64,000 nt of DNA from Mucilaginibacter empetricola. Its GTDB lineage: Bacteria; Bacteroidota; Bacteroidia; Sphingobacteriales; Sphingobacteriaceae. Made by a program: the position numbers and the translations under genes. Within the stretch, counting starts at the first letter, position 1; every line of letters begins with the position of its first letter. The stretch is from positions 124,001 through 188,000 of the forward strand of contig NZ_JANUBZ010000007.1 of assembly GCF_024808665.1 (NCBI RefSeq). The letters run 5' to 3'. Below the pieces are notes generated by a model. The model was not told the origin of the DNA. It saw only the letters and a list, made by a program, of their open reading frames with translations, and did not search any database. This document shows positions 53,010 to 61,609 of this stretch, in pieces.

Positions 53010-53849
53010 TTAAGCTCCTAAAGCTACCCGCTTAAAGGCGGTAACGGTTAGGCCTTTTTGAACAGTTTCAAGGAACTGTGCAACGTTCTTAGATGAGTCT
53101 TTAACAAACTCCTGATTTAACAGGGTGCTGTCTTTATAAAATTTATTCAATTTACCGGCAGCAATTTTTTCAACCATTTCTTCTGGCTTACCTTCCGCAC
53201 GGATCACATCTTTAGCAATCTCTAACTCACGCTCAATAGTGCTGGCATCAACACCATCTTTATCAATAGCAATTGGGCTCATGGCAGCAATTTGCATCGC
53301 TACGTCTTTACCTGCTGCATCTGCATCGGCAGCATTAGCGCTTAAAGCAACTAACACACCTAAACGGAAATTACCATGGATGTAAGCAATAACTTTCTCG
53401 CCAGATACAACTTCATATTTTGATACACCGATTTTCTCGCCGATTTTACCGGTTTTATCGATGATAGCTTCACCAATTTTCTGACCATCAACAGTCAGTT
53501 CGCTTAATGCTTCAATATTTGCAGGGTTATTTTCAACCGCAGTTTCAGCAATCGCGGTAGCAAAAGCAACAAACTCAGCATTTTTAGCAACGAAGTCAGT
53601 TTCGCAGTTTAATTCAATAATTACACCACGTTTGCCATCAGCGCTGGCACGGGCAATAACCACACCTTCGTTTGATTCTCTGTCCTGGCGGCTTGCTGCT
53701 ACTTTAGCACCTTTTTTTCTTAAAAAATCTATGGCTGCTTCAAAGTCACCGTTTGTTTCGGTTAATGCTTTTTTGCAATCCATCATACCGGCACCAGTTT
53801 GCTGGCGCAGTTTGTTTACATCAGCTGCAGATATTTGTACTGTAGACAT
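53010..53849 (-). CDS. tsf: Elongation factor Ts
   Basis: 279 residues. UBA-like N-terminus LRQQTGAGMMDCKKALTET, then DFLRKKGAKVAASRQDRESN, the EF-Tu contact region LNCETDFVAKN, and two core subdomains. Nucleotide exchange factor for EF-Tu. Lies 165 bases after rpsB with its own predicted promoter. Confidence 0.97.
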   Translation of the reverse strand: MSTVQISAADVNKLRQQTGAGMMDCKKALTETNGDFEAAIDFLRKKGAKVAASRQDRESNEGVVIARASADGKRGVIIELNCETDFVAKNAEFVAFATAIAETAVENNPANIEALSELTVDGQKIGEAIIDKTGKIGEKIGVSKYEVVSGEKVIAYIHGNFRLGVLVALSANAADADAAGKDVAMQIAAMSPIAIDKDGVDASTIERELEIAKDVIRAEGKPEEMVEKIAAGKLNKFYKDSTLLNQEFVKDSSKNVAQFLETVQKGLTVTAFKRVALGA

Positions 53850-53896
53850 TGTTTTTTATTTTTTTATGGATGAAAGTTACGTTTTGTAAACCTGCG

Positions 53897-53927
53897 CAAA
53901 ATTAAATGGGCCGGTTACAACTCACAA
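53897..53927 (-). promoter_or_regulatory. Internal promoter for tsf
   Basis: On the minus strand: TTG (53925-53927), 20-base spacer, TAATTTTG (53897-53904), exact to TAnnTTTG; 47 bases before the tsf ATG. Confidence 0.6.
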
Positions 53928-53951
53928 CCGTTTATTGTTATATTATAGTTA

Positions 53952-54002
53952 AGGGTTGTATATTGATGTTATAAAACTATAGCATGCAACACACAACCCT
54001 TA
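53952..54002. repeat. Long inverted repeat between rpsB and tsf
   Basis: TAAGGGTTGT pairs with ACAACCCTTA across about 30 bases. Placed 13 bases after the rpsB stop; may act as an attenuator or 3' stabiliser between the two genes. Confidence 0.6.
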
Positions 54003-54014
54003 CCATACTATTTA

Positions 54015-54878
54015 TTACTCTTCTGTGCTTTCGGCAGTTGGGGTAGTATCTTCAACCGCAGCATCAGCCTCAACAGCTACTTTACGGTTTCTTTTTCCAC
54101 CTTCGTTTGCTGAGCGGTCAGCTACTTCAGGAGCGTCAGCTTTTGATTTAGCAACTGCTGCTTCTTTTTCAGCTTCATCTTCTTTCTCACGTTTGCGTTC
54201 GTCTAAACCTTCAACTATAGCCTGAATGATTATGCCGGTAATCAATGAAATTGATTTAGTAGCATCATCATTTGCAGGAATAGGGAAATCGATGTTTGAA
54301 GGATCAGAGTTGGTATCAACCATAGCAAATGTAGGGATGTTCAACTTTAATGCTTCTGATACAGCGATGTGTTCTTTCTTAACGTCAATTAAAAACAATG
54401 CAGCCGGTAAACGGTTAAGGTCCGCAATACCACCTAACAAGGTTTCTAATTTGATACGTTCACGCTGAATCATCAATCTTTCTTTTTTAGAAAGGTTGCT
54501 GTAAGTACCGTCTTTAGTCAATTTATCGATGTTTGACATCTTTTTGATCGACTTACGAACAGTAGCGAAGTTAGTTAACATACCACCTAACCAACGTTCG
54601 GTTATGAAAGGCATGTTTACGGTCTTTGCATAATCAGCCACAATATCTTTCGCTTGTTTCTTTGTAGCTACGAATAATACTTTACGACCTGATTTTACAA
54701 TTTGTTTTATAGCTGCAGCAGCTTCTTCAACCTTTGTTAAGGTTTTATTTAAATCGATAATGTGAATACCGTTACGCTCCATGAAAATGTACTGTGACAT
54801 TTTCGGATCCCATTTGCGGGTAAGGTGACCAAAGTGTACACCTGCATCCAGTAAGTCCTGATATGTTGTTCTTGCCAT
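54015..54878 (-). CDS. rpsB: 30S ribosomal protein S2
   Basis: 287 residues: LLDAGVHFGHLTRKWDPKM, FVATKKQAKDIV, ERWLGGMLTNFATVRKSI and IPTFAMVDTNSDPSNIDFPI. The last 50 residues are an acidic/Ala-rich tail (EDEAEKEAAVAKSKADAPEV) beyond the E. coli length, as in other Bacteroidetes. Confidence 0.97.
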   Translation of the reverse strand: MARTTYQDLLDAGVHFGHLTRKWDPKMSQYIFMERNGIHIIDLNKTLTKVEEAAAAIKQIVKSGRKVLFVATKKQAKDIVADYAKTVNMPFITERWLGGMLTNFATVRKSIKKMSNIDKLTKDGTYSNLSKKERLMIQRERIKLETLLGGIADLNRLPAALFLIDVKKEHIAVSEALKLNIPTFAMVDTNSDPSNIDFPIPANDDATKSISLITGIIIQAIVEGLDERKREKEDEAEKEAAVAKSKADAPEVADRSANEGGKRNRKVAVEADAAVEDTTPTAESTEE

Positions 54879-54896
54879 TTTGTTGTCCTCCTTTGA

Positions 54897-55283
54897 TTAA
54901 CGTTTACTGAATTGGAATCTCTTACGTGCTTTCTTGCGTCCTGGTTTTTTACGCTCAACCATACGGTCATCACGTGTCATAATACCTTTAGCGCGCAGAG
55001 CTGGTTTCTTATCAGCGTCGAGTTCAACAATTGCTTTCGCGATAGCTAAACGAACGGCTTCAGCCTGTCCTTTTACACCACCACCTGCAACATTTACTTT
55101 AACATCAAATTTTCCGGTTGAACCAGAAACCTCAGTTGATTGAGTAACGATGTACTGTAATGGTAAGGTAGGGAAGTATTCTTTGTAATCTTTACCGTTT
55201 ACGATAATTGCTCCGTTGCCATCTGTTAAATAGATGCGTGCAACTGCTGTTTTTCTTCTGCCCGAAGTGTTAGTTGTTGGCAT
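54897..55283 (-). CDS. rpsI: 30S ribosomal protein S9
   Basis: 128 residues: TSGRRKTAVARIYLTDGNGA, GGGVKGQAEAVRLAIAKAIV and the C-terminal RKKPGRKKARKRFQFSKR that reaches the P site. Follows rplM by 24 bases. Confidence 0.98.
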   Translation of the reverse strand: MPTTNTSGRRKTAVARIYLTDGNGAIIVNGKDYKEYFPTLPLQYIVTQSTEVSGSTGKFDVKVNVAGGGVKGQAEAVRLAIAKAIVELDADKKPALRAKGIMTRDDRMVERKKPGRKKARKRFQFSKR

Positions 55284-55307
55284 TTCTTTTCTCCTTTAGT
55301 TTAAAAG

Positions 55308-55745
55308 TTAAATGGTTGTAGGGTTTTGTGCTGCATGAGGATGCTCAGCGCCTGCATATACATGCAAATTGCCAAACAATGCTTTGCCCAAACGACTTTT
55401 AGGTAACATACCACGTACCGCTTTTTCAATTACGCGGGTTGGATGCTTTGCCATTAACTCCTTAGGAGAAATGAAACGCTGACCACCTGGGTAACCAGTG
55501 TAAGAAACATAGCGTTTGTCGCTGAATTTGTTTCCGGTCAGTTTTACCTTGTCTGCATTAATAACAATCACGTTATCACCGCAGTCTACGTTTGGGGTAA
55601 AATCAGGCTTGGTTTTTCCACGGATGATCATTGCGATCTTTGTAGACAAGCGCCCCAAAATCTCGCCCTGTGCGTCAATAACAACCCATTGTTTGTTGAC
55701 GGTTTTTTTGTTGGCTGAGACAGTTTTGTAACTTAACGTATTCAC
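55308..55745 (-). CDS. rplM: 50S ribosomal protein L13
   Basis: 145 residues: WVVIDAQGEILGRLSTKIAM, GKTKPDFTPNVDCGDNVIVI and RVIEKAVRGMLPKSRLGKAL. First gene of rplM-rpsI-rpsB-tsf with a strong promoter upstream. Confidence 0.98.
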   Translation of the reverse strand: MNTLSYKTVSANKKTVNKQWVVIDAQGEILGRLSTKIAMIIRGKTKPDFTPNVDCGDNVIVINADKVKLTGNKFSDKRYVSYTGYPGGQRFISPKELMAKHPTRVIEKAVRGMLPKSRLGKALFGNLHVYAGAEHPHAAQNPTTI

Positions 55746-55781
55746 TTGCTTTAAATTAAATTTATTAAACGTTTATTATAC

Positions 55782-55797
55782 CCCGCATTTTCGGGAC
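55782..55797 (-). promoter_or_regulatory. Small leader hairpin before rplM
   Basis: CCCG...CGGG (forward CCCCGCATTTTCGGG) within the 5' leader between promoter and rplM, about 40 bases before the ATG. Possibly a site of feedback control, as known for L13 leaders in other phyla; the structure itself is small. Confidence 0.35.
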
Positions 55798-55800
55798 TGC

Positions 55801-55830
55801 AAAGATACAGTTATTTATTTAACTGTCAAA
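55801..55830 (-). promoter_or_regulatory. Promoter of rplM-rpsI-rpsB-tsf operon
   Basis: On the minus strand TTG (55828-55830), 19-base spacer, TATCTTTG (55801-55808), an exact TAnnTTTG. About 55 bases before the rplM ATG. One of the best matches in the window. Confidence 0.8.
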
Positions 55831-56170
55831 TGGTTTTTCGCTTTTTTGGAAGGGGTTGGTGGATTAAGTTGATTAGGTTGGATTGGGTTGATTTAGTTAG
55901 CTGTTGGTTGATTGGGTTGATTCAGTTGGATTGAGTTGATTTGGTTAGCGGCTTAAGTAGAGATGTGCTGGAAATTTTCTATCAAAACAAGGGCGTTCCC
56001 GCCGTGGTAGAACGGCGGTCGTGCTATCCGTTCATACGCCTGCGGGCCTTAAGCGCGGGCCGGTATCCACTGCTATTACTAACGCGGGGGACTTTTGCAA
56101 TGTTGTGCATTATCATCAACGCTTACTTTGCCGTACTAGTGACAACGCCAACAGGGCAAGGGCTTGGGAA
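55831..56170. other. Intergenic GT-rich and GC-rich repeats
   Basis: 55850-55950 is a degenerate tandem array built on GTTGATT(T/C)(A/G)GTTGGATT-like units. 55970-56150 is a GC-rich segment (GGGCGTTCCCGCCGTGG, CGTGCTATCCGTTCATACGC) of the kind dispersed in Bacteroidetes genomes. Two open frames pass through but look spurious. Confidence 0.55.
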
Positions 56171-56662
56171 TTAATCATCAATCCAAAATTCCAAATTTGC
56201 GTAAGCATATTTATATTTCTGTATGGAATCAATCATTCCGGCAGGAAGCACCACCCGGCAATGGCTTACTTTCCTTGATGGCTCAAAAACTACTCCATAC
56301 TCGCTTATATCATATTTGAGTTTTAATGATCCCTGGAGTGTTGTATTTAATACCATAATAGTATCGGTGTGTAAAGAGTCTACATAACGCCGGCATACAA
56401 ACAGGTCGGCAGGGGGACTGTCATTATTTCCATTGCGTTTGCCATTGTGCAGATATACAGCAATAACACCAAGGCCGTAATGATGATCTATTGAATCGAC
56501 AACACATTCCATTTTGTCGGTATTCAATACAATTTCTTTTGTCTCGATATACTTTTTATGCTTGTTATAAATCTCAGCAAATCCCTTAAAAAGAAATATA
56601 CCTGTAGCTATAAAGGTTATAGCCGTAATACAACCGATAATTATTGTGCGATAATTACTCAC
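56171..56662 (-). CDS. Hypothetical single-pass membrane protein
   Basis: 163 residues with one N-terminal TM helix (TIIIGCITAITFIATGIFLF, 5-24) and a periplasmic or extracellular beta-rich remainder (MECVVDSIDHHYGLGVIAVY, SRKVSHCRVVLPAGMIDSI). I recognise no domain. Flanked by repeat-rich DNA on both sides. Confidence 0.7.
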   Translation of the reverse strand: MSNYRTIIIGCITAITFIATGIFLFKGFAEIYNKHKKYIETKEIVLNTDKMECVVDSIDHHYGLGVIAVYLHNGKRNGNNDSPPADLFVCRRYVDSLHTDTIMVLNTTLQGSLKLKYDISEYGVVFEPSRKVSHCRVVLPAGMIDSIQKYKYAYANLEFWIDD

Positions 56663-56761
56663 TCAACTTAATACCAAATTTGTCAGCAGGTAACCCTATC
56701 CCGTTTTTCTTATGTTGCCAGCAGCAAACCTCTTACTCCCCGCCTTTGCTGGTGTTGTCAC

Positions 56762-56957
56762 TTCAAGTGTTCGGAAGATGTTTTTTCTTACCAATATCGA
56801 ATATTGGGTGTCACCCTGAGGTGCTCGAAGGGCGCGCGCGGCATACGCTAATGCATTACCGCCGATGCAAAACGTGAAGGCATGACGATTAAGGCCTTTG
56901 CGCGCATGCTTCGAGAACCTACCCATGACATCCTTTTTTATCTTCCGAACACCCTTA
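56762..56957. mobile_element. Inverted-repeat element with 10-bp direct flanks (MITE-like)
   Basis: Near-terminal inverted repeats GTGTTCGGAAGAT (56767-56779) and ATCTTCCGAACAC (56940-56952), with further paired blocks inside (GTCACCCTGAGGTGCTCGAA against TTCGAGAACCTACCCATGAC). The element is flanked by an identical GTGTTGTCAC at 56752-56761 and 56958-56967, consistent with a target-site duplication. No coding capacity. Sits 20 bases from the stop of the 1204-residue gene. Confidence 0.7.
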
Positions 56958-56977
56958 GTGTTGTCACCGGCAAACCA

Positions 56978-59900
56978 CTATTCAACCTTATAACGATAAA
57001 CCAGTCGGCCTAAATTCCCGTTATCATCAATACCCTCAATTACCACGCGATAAGTTGCTGCCCCATCGGCATTATAATAATTAAAGTTAACGTTCCCGTT
57101 TTTGTCGGTTATTAAATTAGGGTTCCAGTAAATGGTGTTACGAAGATCGGGCTGTTGCGGGTCGGTGGATGTGGCAGTATATTTTGGCGAATAAAACGCT
57201 CTTTCTTTAATAAAACCCGGAAAGCGATAAACCAATAACCCCGGTGTGGCAGTATTTTTATAATCAGCGTTATCAAAACGTTTGGTAGTTATCACAAAAG
57301 CGCCACCCGAAGCCGCGGAGCCATAAATGGCCAAATTTGCGCCCGATCTTAAAATCTCAATACTGGCTATATCTCTGGGACTTACATCATCAATATGACT
57401 ATCGTCCAACACATTTCCATCAATAATAACCACCATCGCAGCTTCTACAACTTCAGCCATCCCCGATGCATCAGCTATAGTATTGATGTGTGCTTGTGAT
57501 CGGTAAGTATAAAACCGGCCATTTTTAAATTTTATCCCTGTTGCTTTTGCCAATATGCAATCAGAAAGGTCAATGCAATCAGCCAATTGCTTGTCACTAA
57601 TCACCTGGTCGGCATGGCCGGGGCCGTTCAGGTTTGAAGATATTGAAAGAACAGGATTCATCTCCAACCGCTGGGCACGGATGCTCACCTCTTTTAGTTG
57701 TCTTACATTTTTCAGGGAGTCGTTTTTCAATTGTTGCTGATATTCAACATAGTTTTTTTGAATGGAAGCCTCCATTTCAGGGGATACAGCAACCCTGTTT
57801 TGATGTTGTGTTAGCGTCGGAACCGGTGGATAATCGGTTTTTATATTGATGACTACATTTCTACTGTCATTGGCTTTCCTGCTGCTTAATAATATTCTCG
57901 TTGAATCAGGTAATACTAAACCCCTAAATTTAAAGTTACCGTTCACGTCAGTTAAAGTGTCTGCAAAATAGGCATCCTGCATGGCGCTCAGCATCACTTT
58001 ACCATTCGGTATTGCAACACCCGATGATGTCTTCAGGCTCCCACTCAATTCAAGCGCTTTTTCCGGCTGATAGGCCAAAGGTTCATCCGCACCGGTTAAT
58101 GCTCTTTTCCATTCAAACCTTCTGTATCCTTGCGTCATCATTAACAAATCAAGATCAGCCCTGGTTTGGTCATTTTGATCCATAAAATAATAATTGGGTT
58201 TTTCGATAAAGCCCTTCAGATCAGATGTGAGCAACAGGTTGGTTAATATGGTATTTTCATTTACCTCATCGGCATATGGATGTCCTTCCTTAAAAACAGA
58301 TACCGAAAAAGTGCCCATCACCGGGCTATTACTATCACGCGCGTTTAGTGTTAACGTAACATTTTGCCGAGGTTTAACTGCCATTATGGGACTCAACAGG
58401 CTTAGTTTTAGCGCATCATTATTTTGAATAAAAACAACACGTTCATTTAAAGGCTCTCCACTTGCCGAAAATAAAGTAAGCTGCAAAATGCCCGATGGAA
58501 ACCGTGCTTTATCAATTGCTGTTGTAACTGCTTCATTATCCAGCCTCCCCGAAAAAGTGTAATATATTTTACCACCCAACTGGCCCAGCAGGTAAAATTT
58601 GTGATGCTGTTTTTCTTTAAATAAGGGGGAATTGGCAGATACTGTTACATAAATACTATCCTGTTTATTATTAACTGAAAGTACAAAACCACTCGCTAAT
58701 GCAGCTGGCAATTCGGTCACAAATGAGTTTTCGCCGGTTTTTATGATGGCCCTGTAGGTTTTGCCTGTTTGCGGAGTAATAAAAAATGATCCCATGCCCA
58801 AATGCTGTGTTTCAAAATCAGCTACCACATTCCCGCTGTTATCTTCAATAGTTCCTTTTACAAATTCTCCAAACCCGGCAGTATTAACCACCTTCGCTGC
58901 TATTTTTGATCGTATCCCGTTTACCATGTAGCCACTTTCAGGAAAGAATTGCACATCGGAATTCACGGCCGTTGTTTTTTGAGGCGCCACAGTATCTCGG
59001 TTCAATCCGGCAATCTGTAGTTTTTGATCATAAAAATATTCGGGGCCGCTGTTACGCATCCAGCTGGTATAGGCCCGTATCCGGTAATCACCTTGTTTTA
59101 AACCTCGCGAAAGCAACATATTTCCCCATGCCACGCCCTCTGTTAATTGCAACGCCTGCCGCCTGATTACTGAATCGCCTGGACCAATCAATTCGACATG
59201 CAAAACCCCACTAAGTGTTGACAATTGGTGTTGTGCCCCTATAACGATATATGCTTTATACCATATGGTATCACCCCAAAAATAAGCTGGTTTATCTAGA
59301 TGAAGGTAGGCCTTTTCTACCAGGTGTTTCGCCATAAAAGCATTTAGCTTATCAGACAAAGCCGGGATAATTGTACTATCTGCGGATGAGCCCTCACCTT
59401 TATTATCTTCATAATCAAGCGGCAAAAGTTCTGCAATACGATTATTGGCCCATGCTCCGCTAAGTGACAAACTATTGGGGTCGACCAGGCTACCATTATC
59501 ATCAAATAGCGCCGAATAATTAGCAGCATTAAAACTAACTAATGTTCCTTCATGATTATTGGGGTCGTTTAAACGACTGACCTGTAAACTGGCTCGAAAA
59601 TGATGGCTCTTACTATAGGCTATATACAGTGTACAGTTATCACAATGCAATATATTAACACCCTTTTGTACATTAGCTTTTAGCAGATCGGCTTTACTTA
59701 AAGGCGTACTTATTAGCTTCTGAAATGCCTGGGGTAGCTTTTGTTTTTTGGTGTAGTACGACAGAGAATCGTGGTTATTAGCTACCTTAAATTGAGCTAT
59801 CTTTTTATCTATCAGCGCATCATCCGGCCGCTCGGGGTTATTGTACCATACCAATTTCTGCGCCTGGAAGCCTTCTCCACCCAGCTCATCATTTAATAAA

Positions 59901-60592
59901 GACCGTAAAAAATGCTGCGTAGAGTTTTCATAAACCTCCCTGCGTGTTTTTTGCCATTCCCGCGTCTGTCCGGCAGTTCCTTTAATTTCATTAAACAAAG
60001 CAAAACCTTTATAACTAATCAGGTTATTTTTTGTGTCGAGCAAAAAATCAACAAGCAGGTACTTAATTTGGTAGCCAAGTGCCGTATTCTGTATCACCAA
60101 AAAATCAGCCGACGATGCTTTAAGTATACCCGAAGCTTCGTCATAATCCAGGTCAAGTATTTCGGGGTTAGTAATGGTGCATTGTTTAGCCAGCTCACTG
60201 GTGCCCAAAAAATAACTTCTGAATAGCGTCAAATCATGTGCCTGTTCTGCATCATCCCTGGGTTTTATTTTAACTTCATTTAGCGCTATGGTTTTGGGAA
60301 ATATAACCAGGTCAGGTAGCTTCATATCGGCATTTACCACTACAGGTTGGCTGTACCGTTCAAAACCAACTATAGAAACCACTAACTCATATTTACCCGG
60401 TTTTATATTTTTTAAAGTAAAAGTACCGTCGGCCGCAGTATTATCGCCAGTGGTAGCACCGCTCAAAAACACACTTGCATCTGCAACCGGTTTAGTGTCG
60501 GCCTGGTTTAAGATCCTTCCGGAGATGGTAAATTGAGCCAAACTGATTAAAGGAAACATCAGTAGTACCAGCAAATAACAAATATACTTCAT
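56978..60592 (-). CDS. Large surface protein: carboxypeptidase-like, macroglobulin-like and TonB-plug domains, no barrel
   Basis: 1204 residues. Signal peptide (LLVLLMFPLISLAQ); CarboxypepD_reg-like domain about 22-105 (ISGRILNQADTKPVADASVF); an unassigned region about 115-420; an MG2/alpha-2-macroglobulin-like module from about 425 (EKAYLHLDKPAYFWGDTIWY then KAYIVIGAQHQLST); more Ig-like modules to about 990; and a plug-like segment (QVISDKQLADCIDLSDCILA then IASIEILRSGANLAIYGSAA). It ends with a short strand-rich tail, not a barrel. Members of this group are annotated as plug-domain proteins in Bacteroidetes; role unknown. Confidence 0.85.
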   Translation of the reverse strand: MKYICYLLVLLMFPLISLAQFTISGRILNQADTKPVADASVFLSGATTGDNTAADGTFTLKNIKPGKYELVVSIVGFERYSQPVVVNADMKLPDLVIFPKTIALNEVKIKPRDDAEQAHDLTLFRSYFLGTSELAKQCTITNPEILDLDYDEASGILKASSADFLVIQNTALGYQIKYLLVDFLLDTKNNLISYKGFALFNEIKGTAGQTREWQKTRREVYENSTQHFLRSLLNDELGGEGFQAQKLVWYNNPERPDDALIDKKIAQFKVANNHDSLSYYTKKQKLPQAFQKLISTPLSKADLLKANVQKGVNILHCDNCTLYIAYSKSHHFRASLQVSRLNDPNNHEGTLVSFNAANYSALFDDNGSLVDPNSLSLSGAWANNRIAELLPLDYEDNKGEGSSADSTIIPALSDKLNAFMAKHLVEKAYLHLDKPAYFWGDTIWYKAYIVIGAQHQLSTLSGVLHVELIGPGDSVIRRQALQLTEGVAWGNMLLSRGLKQGDYRIRAYTSWMRNSGPEYFYDQKLQIAGLNRDTVAPQKTTAVNSDVQFFPESGYMVNGIRSKIAAKVVNTAGFGEFVKGTIEDNSGNVVADFETQHLGMGSFFITPQTGKTYRAIIKTGENSFVTELPAALASGFVLSVNNKQDSIYVTVSANSPLFKEKQHHKFYLLGQLGGKIYYTFSGRLDNEAVTTAIDKARFPSGILQLTLFSASGEPLNERVVFIQNNDALKLSLLSPIMAVKPRQNVTLTLNARDSNSPVMGTFSVSVFKEGHPYADEVNENTILTNLLLTSDLKGFIEKPNYYFMDQNDQTRADLDLLMMTQGYRRFEWKRALTGADEPLAYQPEKALELSGSLKTSSGVAIPNGKVMLSAMQDAYFADTLTDVNGNFKFRGLVLPDSTRILLSSRKANDSRNVVINIKTDYPPVPTLTQHQNRVAVSPEMEASIQKNYVEYQQQLKNDSLKNVRQLKEVSIRAQRLEMNPVLSISSNLNGPGHADQVISDKQLADCIDLSDCILAKATGIKFKNGRFYTYRSQAHINTIADASGMAEVVEAAMVVIIDGNVLDDSHIDDVSPRDIASIEILRSGANLAIYGSAASGGAFVITTKRFDNADYKNTATPGLLVYRFPGFIKERAFYSPKYTATSTDPQQPDLRNTIYWNPNLITDKNGNVNFNYYNADGAATYRVVIEGIDDNGNLGRLVYRYKVE

Positions 60593-60674
60593 GTTTTAAG
60601 GCTTATAAACGAATATACTGGTTAAATCTTTAAAGATAAGGCAAATCTCAACGCGCGTTTGGCAACCTGTTAAA

Positions 60675-61487
60675 TCAGGGCTTTACGCCTGAAACAAAAT
60701 TGGCCGAAAACCGGAGTTTAATATCAGTTTCACCAAACTGGGCTATTACCTGTTTTTCCATTTCTGCGGCAACTACGTCAAAGTCGGCCGGGTTTTTAGC
60801 TGTCACTGCGCCGCCCAAGGCATGTTTCTGGAAATAACCGTTTACAATTTCTTTGTATGAGGGTGCTCCTGTTTCTAATGATACCCTTTCGGTTTCCACT
60901 TCAATAAAACCGGCTTCTTCCATCCATTCTTTTAATTGCGAAGCATCGAACAGTGAAAACGGAATCAGGAAGCGCGTTGTATCTTCATCCTTAAAATAAG
61001 GCAGAATAATATCATTAAAAATTAGCTTAAGCAGTGGTATATTTTCGGTTTTGTCCCAGGTGCTAAAAATAAACCGGCCACCTGGCTTTAACACCCGTAG
61101 TGCTTCGCTTAACCCCTTTTTCTTATCCTGCAAAAACATCAGCCCAAACTGACAAATCACCAAATCGAAGGAGTTATCGGGAAAAGACAAATTTTGCGCA
61201 TCCTCAATCCCAAACACAACTGAACCATTATTTAGCTTACTTTCAGCAACGCTCATCATATCAGCATTAAAATCGGTCGCTGTGAGTTCAACATTCGGTG
61301 CAAAATGATTTCGCAGGGGTACCGTTACGCATCCAGTGCCACAGGCTATCTCCAATACAGTTTTCACGCCCGCTGTATTTATTCGCGATACCAGGTCAGC
61401 TGCGTATGGCTCAAACATCATTGGCCCCAGGTACCTGTCATAGTTTAAAGCCAGCTCGCCCGAAAATTTGAAAGCATCTTTTTCCAT
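60675..61487 (-). CDS. Class I SAM-dependent methyltransferase
   Basis: 270 residues, Methyltransf_11/25-like. Motif I VLEIACGTGCVTVPLRNHF, motif II TATDFNADMMSVA, motif III FDLVICQFGLMFLQD and RVLKPGGRFIFSTWD. Similar to UbiE/SmtA-type small-molecule methylases; substrate not deducible. Divergent from the M1 peptidase. Confidence 0.92.
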   Translation of the reverse strand: MEKDAFKFSGELALNYDRYLGPMMFEPYAADLVSRINTAGVKTVLEIACGTGCVTVPLRNHFAPNVELTATDFNADMMSVAESKLNNGSVVFGIEDAQNLSFPDNSFDLVICQFGLMFLQDKKKGLSEALRVLKPGGRFIFSTWDKTENIPLLKLIFNDIILPYFKDEDTTRFLIPFSLFDASQLKEWMEEAGFIEVETERVSLETGAPSYKEIVNGYFQKHALGGAVTAKNPADFDVVAAEMEKQVIAQFGETDIKLRFSANFVSGVKP

Positions 61488-61609
61488 GGTCTTATGTATT
61501 TAAATATGCTTAGTAAATATAGCAATTCCTCAGTGCTAACTAAATGCACCCTACCCTTCATCTTAATTCTTCTTTCTATCTTTATAACTTAAAGTTTCAA
61601 AAAAATAAA

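Noticed and set aside
55941..56278. Two overlapping open frames of 77 and 85 codons
   Set aside because: They pass through a GC-rich dispersed repeat and into the opposite-strand gene; no start signal and Arg/Pro-rich chance composition.
56696..56926. 76-codon minus-strand frame
   Set aside because: Lies within the inverted-repeat element at 56762-56957.
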